From Desulfobacteraceae bacterium (GTDB taxonomy: Bacteria > Desulfobacterota > Desulfobacteria > Desulfobacterales > UBA11574): a stretch of DNA of 35,182 nucleotides. Shown here piece by piece: positions 32,719-35,182 of the stretch (its first letter is position 1; the number at the start of each line of letters is the position of its first letter). Under the pieces are notes generated by a model that worked only from the letters and a program-made list of their open reading frames with translations, was not told the origin of the DNA and did no database searches. The position numbers were made by a program, and so were the translations under genes. The stretch covers positions 1 to 35,182 of the forward strand of contig JAUWLP010000007.1 of assembly GCA_030613575.1 (NCBI GenBank). Reading direction: 5' to 3'.

Positions 32719-34593
32719 ATGGCCATATCAATTTATTGGGCAGATAATTATGTTGAAAAGAAGCGCTCCGGGGAAAAAGCGATAAACCTGATAAAACCGG
32801 GACAAAGGGTTTTTATCGGTTCTTCCTGCGGTGAACCCCAGCATCTTGTAAAGGAACTTGCCGCAGCATCGCAAAGATTTACGGATATCGAGATTGTTCG
32901 TCTCCTCAGCCTTGAAAGTACCCCCTTGACGCTGATAGCAAATAAAACAAAAGACCAAAGCTTTAATATCAGGTCTTTTTACTTAGGATCCGCCAAGCCA
33001 AAAAGCCTCGCAAAAAACAAGCGCTTTATTACACCCATGAACCTTTCGGAAATACCCCGTCTTTTTGAAACCAGACGCCTCCCCATAAATGTAGCTCTTG
33101 TTCAGGTGTCTCCGCCGGATGACTTCGGCTGGATGAGTCTGGGCATTTCGGTGGATATAACTATGAGTGCGGCCATGTCAGCCGACCTTGTCATTGCCCA
33201 AGTAAATTCCAGCATGCCCCGTGTACTGGGCAGAAGCTTTATACATGTAAACGATGTTGATGTGATTGTTGAACACGAAGAGGAGCTTCTTACCGTTGGT
33301 GAACTTCCTGAATTAGAGTCGGCCAATCTTATCGGCAGGCTTATTGCCCGGCTTATTGACGATGGTTCAACCATCCAGATCAGTCCGGGTACAACCCCAC
33401 AGGCCATCCTTTTGGCATTTTCCGATAAAAATGATCTCGGGGTTCACACCCAATATCTTACCACCGATATCATGCGCCTTGTTTCAATGGGGGTGATTAC
33501 AAACCGGGAAAAAGGATTTAACGAAGGCAAAATCGTTGCAAGCAGTGCTATCGGCAACAAAAATCTTTATGAATATCTTGATGATAATCCGGCCATTGAG
33601 TTTCATCCTTCAGATTATGTAAATGATCCCGGTATTATTTCCCGTCACAATAAAATGGTCTGTATGAACGTGCCCATGGCCATGGATCTTACCGGTCAGG
33701 TAGCCGCAGATGCACTTTCCTACAACCATTTTTCCGGCGTAACCGGTATGCTCGATTTTATCAGAGGAGCGTCCCGATCTGAAGGGGGAAAATCTATACT
33801 CATGTTTACCTCAACAACCATGGATGCTAAAAAAAGCAGGATTGTCCCCATGTTAAGTGATACCGCAATCGTGGTTCCAAGGGGTGATGTTCAATATGTA
33901 GTTACCGAATATGGTGCGGTAAACCTGTTCGGAAAAAGCCTCCAGGAACGGGCCATGGCCATGATCAGCATTGCCCATCCTGATTTTCGTGATGAGCTCT
34001 TGTTTGAGGCCAAAAAAATGGAACTGCTCGGCGCCGAACGGACCCTGTCGGAATCGGCTTATGGCATATATCCGATCAAACTGGAAGAGACACGGGAGAT
34101 TAGTGGTGATTTGATCACCATAAGGCCGGCAAAACCGGTGGATGAGAGAAGAATCCAGGAACACTTTTACAATCAGGATAAAGGTGACATATATTCCAGA
34201 TTTTTTCAGGCCAGGGCCCGGTTTATTCGCGATGATATGGAGAGAATGTTCCAGATCGACTATATTAAAAATTTAACACTTCTCGCTGTTGTCGGAGAAT
34301 TTGGTTTTGGAAAGGTCGTAGCTGTTGGGGAATATCTGCTGGACCCGGCCAAGAACATAGCGGAGATTGCCTTTTCTGTGAGTAGAGATTGGCAGGGAAA
34401 AGGATTGGGAAAGATCTTGATGCTAAAACTGTGTGCAGCTGCCCGTGAAAATGATATTTCAGGTCTTACTGCTTACACGATGCCAGGAAACAAGGGCATG
34501 ATAAAGCTTTTTAAAAGCCTGCCCTATAACGTCAGTACGGTTTATGATGGCGAAGTGGTTGAATTGACCTGCATGTTTAATGAAGTTAAATGA
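32719..34593 (+). CDS. Acyl-CoA hydrolase/CoA-transferase fused to a GNAT acetyltransferase
   Basis: 624 aa from ATG 32719, with GAGGGG 5-10 bases upstream (the track ATG at 32707 overlaps it). Residues about 10-440 form the two-domain acetyl-CoA hydrolase/4-hydroxybutyrate CoA-transferase fold: LIKPGQRVFIGSSCGEPQ, ISPGTTPQAIL, SGVTGMLDFIRGA and YVVTEYGAVNLFGKSLQERA. Residues about 465-620 are a GNAT domain with the acyl-CoA pyrophosphate loop DWQGKGLGK. The partner acids and the target of the acetyltransferase are unknown. Such fusions may acetylate an acyl-CoA enzyme or act on an amine substrate. It lies 382 bases ahead of the CODH/ACS operon, whose product is acetyl-CoA, so a role in acetyl-CoA/acetate exchange is plausible. 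Confidence 0.85.
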   Translation: MAISIYWADNYVEKKRSGEKAINLIKPGQRVFIGSSCGEPQHLVKELAAASQRFTDIEIVRLLSLESTPLTLIANKTKDQSFNIRSFYLGSAKPKSLAKNKRFITPMNLSEIPRLFETRRLPINVALVQVSPPDDFGWMSLGISVDITMSAAMSADLVIAQVNSSMPRVLGRSFIHVNDVDVIVEHEEELLTVGELPELESANLIGRLIARLIDDGSTIQISPGTTPQAILLAFSDKNDLGVHTQYLTTDIMRLVSMGVITNREKGFNEGKIVASSAIGNKNLYEYLDDNPAIEFHPSDYVNDPGIISRHNKMVCMNVPMAMDLTGQVAADALSYNHFSGVTGMLDFIRGASRSEGGKSILMFTSTTMDAKKSRIVPMLSDTAIVVPRGDVQYVVTEYGAVNLFGKSLQERAMAMISIAHPDFRDELLFEAKKMELLGAERTLSESAYGIYPIKLEETREISGDLITIRPAKPVDERRIQEHFYNQDKGDIYSRFFQARARFIRDDMERMFQIDYIKNLTLLAVVGEFGFGKVVAVGEYLLDPAKNIAEIAFSVSRDWQGKGLGKILMLKLCAAARENDISGLTAYTMPGNKGMIKLFKSLPYNVSTVYDGEVVELTCMFNEVK

Positions 34594-34645
34594 TATAAAT
34601 TCACCTTGGTTTTGGCTGTAAGTGCATTTAATTTTAACTCATCTA

Positions 34646-34672
34646 TTGACAAACAAACAATCTCAATATAAA
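34646..34672 (+). promoter_or_regulatory. Putative promoter of the CODH/ACS operon
   Basis: A perfect TTGACA (34646-34651) and TATAAA (34667-34672) are 15 bases apart (a 17-base spacing is also possible with TAAATA). It lies about 300 bases upstream of the first codon, which implies a long 5' leader. The rest of 34594-34850 is AT-rich with no ORF. Confidence 0.4.
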
Positions 34673-34850
34673 TAACATTATTTGGCAAATTTTAATGTCA
34701 ATTCTTTTTCATATGAAACATCATAAGCTTATAATTTTACTAAATAAACATAGTTTTTGTTTGTGTATAATTCTATTTATGACACCTTTTAATCCATGGC
34801 CATAAATCTACCGACGTAGATACTTTTATAATCAAATCTATTTTAAGAAA

Positions 34851-34889
34851 GGAGGGGTGATTTTTTTATCTATGTTCCAAGGGTGTTGA
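34851..34889 (+). other. Strong Shine-Dalgarno with only a 5-codon ORF in the leader
   Basis: AAGAAAGGAGGGGTGA contains a near-perfect Shine-Dalgarno core (34851-34857), but the only nearby ATG (34872) encodes just MFQGC before TGA. The next stronger gene start is 34976. It could be a leader peptide, a decayed gene start or a ribosome stand-by site. A bulged hairpin GGATCC-TTTA-GGACC follows a few bases later. Confidence 0.3.
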
Positions 34890-34975
34890 TGATACGGATC
34901 CTTTAGGACCAATTAATTAGAGTGAGACGTAATGCTCATTAATCATTAACTTTTTATCGTATAAAGGAGGTAAAA

Positions 34976-35182
34976 TTGGGCTTTGAAATATACAAAGAAT
35001 CTTATACCGGCGCCATAAAGGAGATTACCCTTGGTAAAGGAGACAAAGCCGTTACCGTGGGTGGCGAGACGTGCTATCCTTTCTATACTTTTGAAGGAGA
35101 CATGCCCCACAAGCCGGTAATCGCTATGGAAGTGTGGGACATGGAGCCGGAAGAATGGCCGGAAGCCGCGCTCAGCCATTTC
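34976..35182 (+). CDS. cdhD: CODH/ACS complex subunit delta (CdhD), N-terminal part
   Basis: This ORF is missing from the track because it starts with TTG and runs off the window. AAAGGAGG lies 5 bases before TTG 34976, and 69 codons are open to the end: GFEIYKESYTGAIKEITLGKGDKAVTVGGE, then FEGDMPHKPVIAMEVWDMEPEEWPEAAL. These are characteristic of the delta subunit of acetyl-CoA decarbonylase/synthase, the smaller half of the corrinoid iron-sulfur protein. It carries the methyl group between methyltetrahydropterin/folate and the ACS nickel site in the Wood-Ljungdahl pathway. In complete-oxidising sulfate reducers the pathway runs in reverse to oxidise acetyl-CoA. The opposing track ORF at 34946-35179 is a shadow. 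Confidence 0.85.
   Translation, partial: MGFEIYKESYTGAIKEITLGKGDKAVTVGGETCYPFYTFEGDMPHKPVIAMEVWDMEPEEWPEAALSHF

Overview
The window looks like a chromosomal segment of a strictly anaerobic, sulfate-reducing deltaproteobacterium, most likely of the Desulfobacterales. The evidence is: a 16-heme cytochrome with its Hmc-type membrane partners; an alternative (siroheme-dependent) heme pathway gene; a type-B succinate dehydrogenase/fumarate reductase; the start of a CODH/acetyl-CoA synthase operon; and dispersed intergenic repeats with CTCGTAAAAAGTC ends. No rRNA, tRNA, CRISPR array, IS transposase or prophage was recognised. The name of the organism cannot be derived from what I can see.

Layout. 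1-375: a 248-bp inverted-repeat element with a second inverted repeat nested inside it, and possibly the first codons of a leftward gene. 376-5170: fdhE followed by hmcA-hmcB-hmcC-hmcD; hmcD (43 aa) is absent from the ORF track. 5320-8056: a DHH phosphoesterase, then on the minus strand a siroheme-decarboxylase-type Lrp-like protein with a radical SAM protein. 8180-10950: a YajG-like lipoprotein, then a MoxR ATPase/CoxE-type VWA pair. 10991-14502 (minus): ruvC-ruvA-ruvB, a SAM hydroxide adenosyltransferase and a bactofilin. 14653-19643 (minus): a complete tolQ-tolR-tolA-tolB-pal-ybgF(cpoB) operon. 19886-23860: an HD phosphohydrolase and sdhC-sdhA-sdhB. 24083-28580: an MscS channel, then an HTH-EIIA(Ntr) fusion, a CLC chloride protein with CBS domains, and a Usp-like protein. 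28606-30173 (minus): a MinD/ParA-like ATPase overlapping a degenerate J-domain/HTH protein. 30398-31696 (minus): a GT4 glycosyltransferase. 32092-34593: a PilZ protein and a CoA-transferase/GNAT fusion. 34976-end: the 5' end of the CODH/ACS delta subunit gene, starting at TTG behind a long leader, also absent from the ORF track.

How it fits together. HmcABCD would move electrons between periplasmic c-type cytochromes (fed by hydrogenase or by the formate dehydrogenases that FdhE helps mature) and the membrane quinone pool. Its 16 c-hemes depend on a heme supply to which the AhbA/B-like gene would contribute. Sdh and CODH/ACS point to central carbon metabolism based on a Wood-Ljungdahl route plus succinate/fumarate interconversion. 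Tol-Pal, MscS, CLC, Usp and bactofilin are envelope and stress functions.

The least-explained parts are the MinD-like/J-HTH pair, the HTH-EIIA/CLC/Usp operon with a perfect palindrome over its putative promoter, the E/F-less Hmc operon, the nested repeat family, and the long leader ahead of the CODH/ACS operon. Start codons in the ORF track were moved downstream wherever a Shine-Dalgarno sequence and the family N-terminus agreed.
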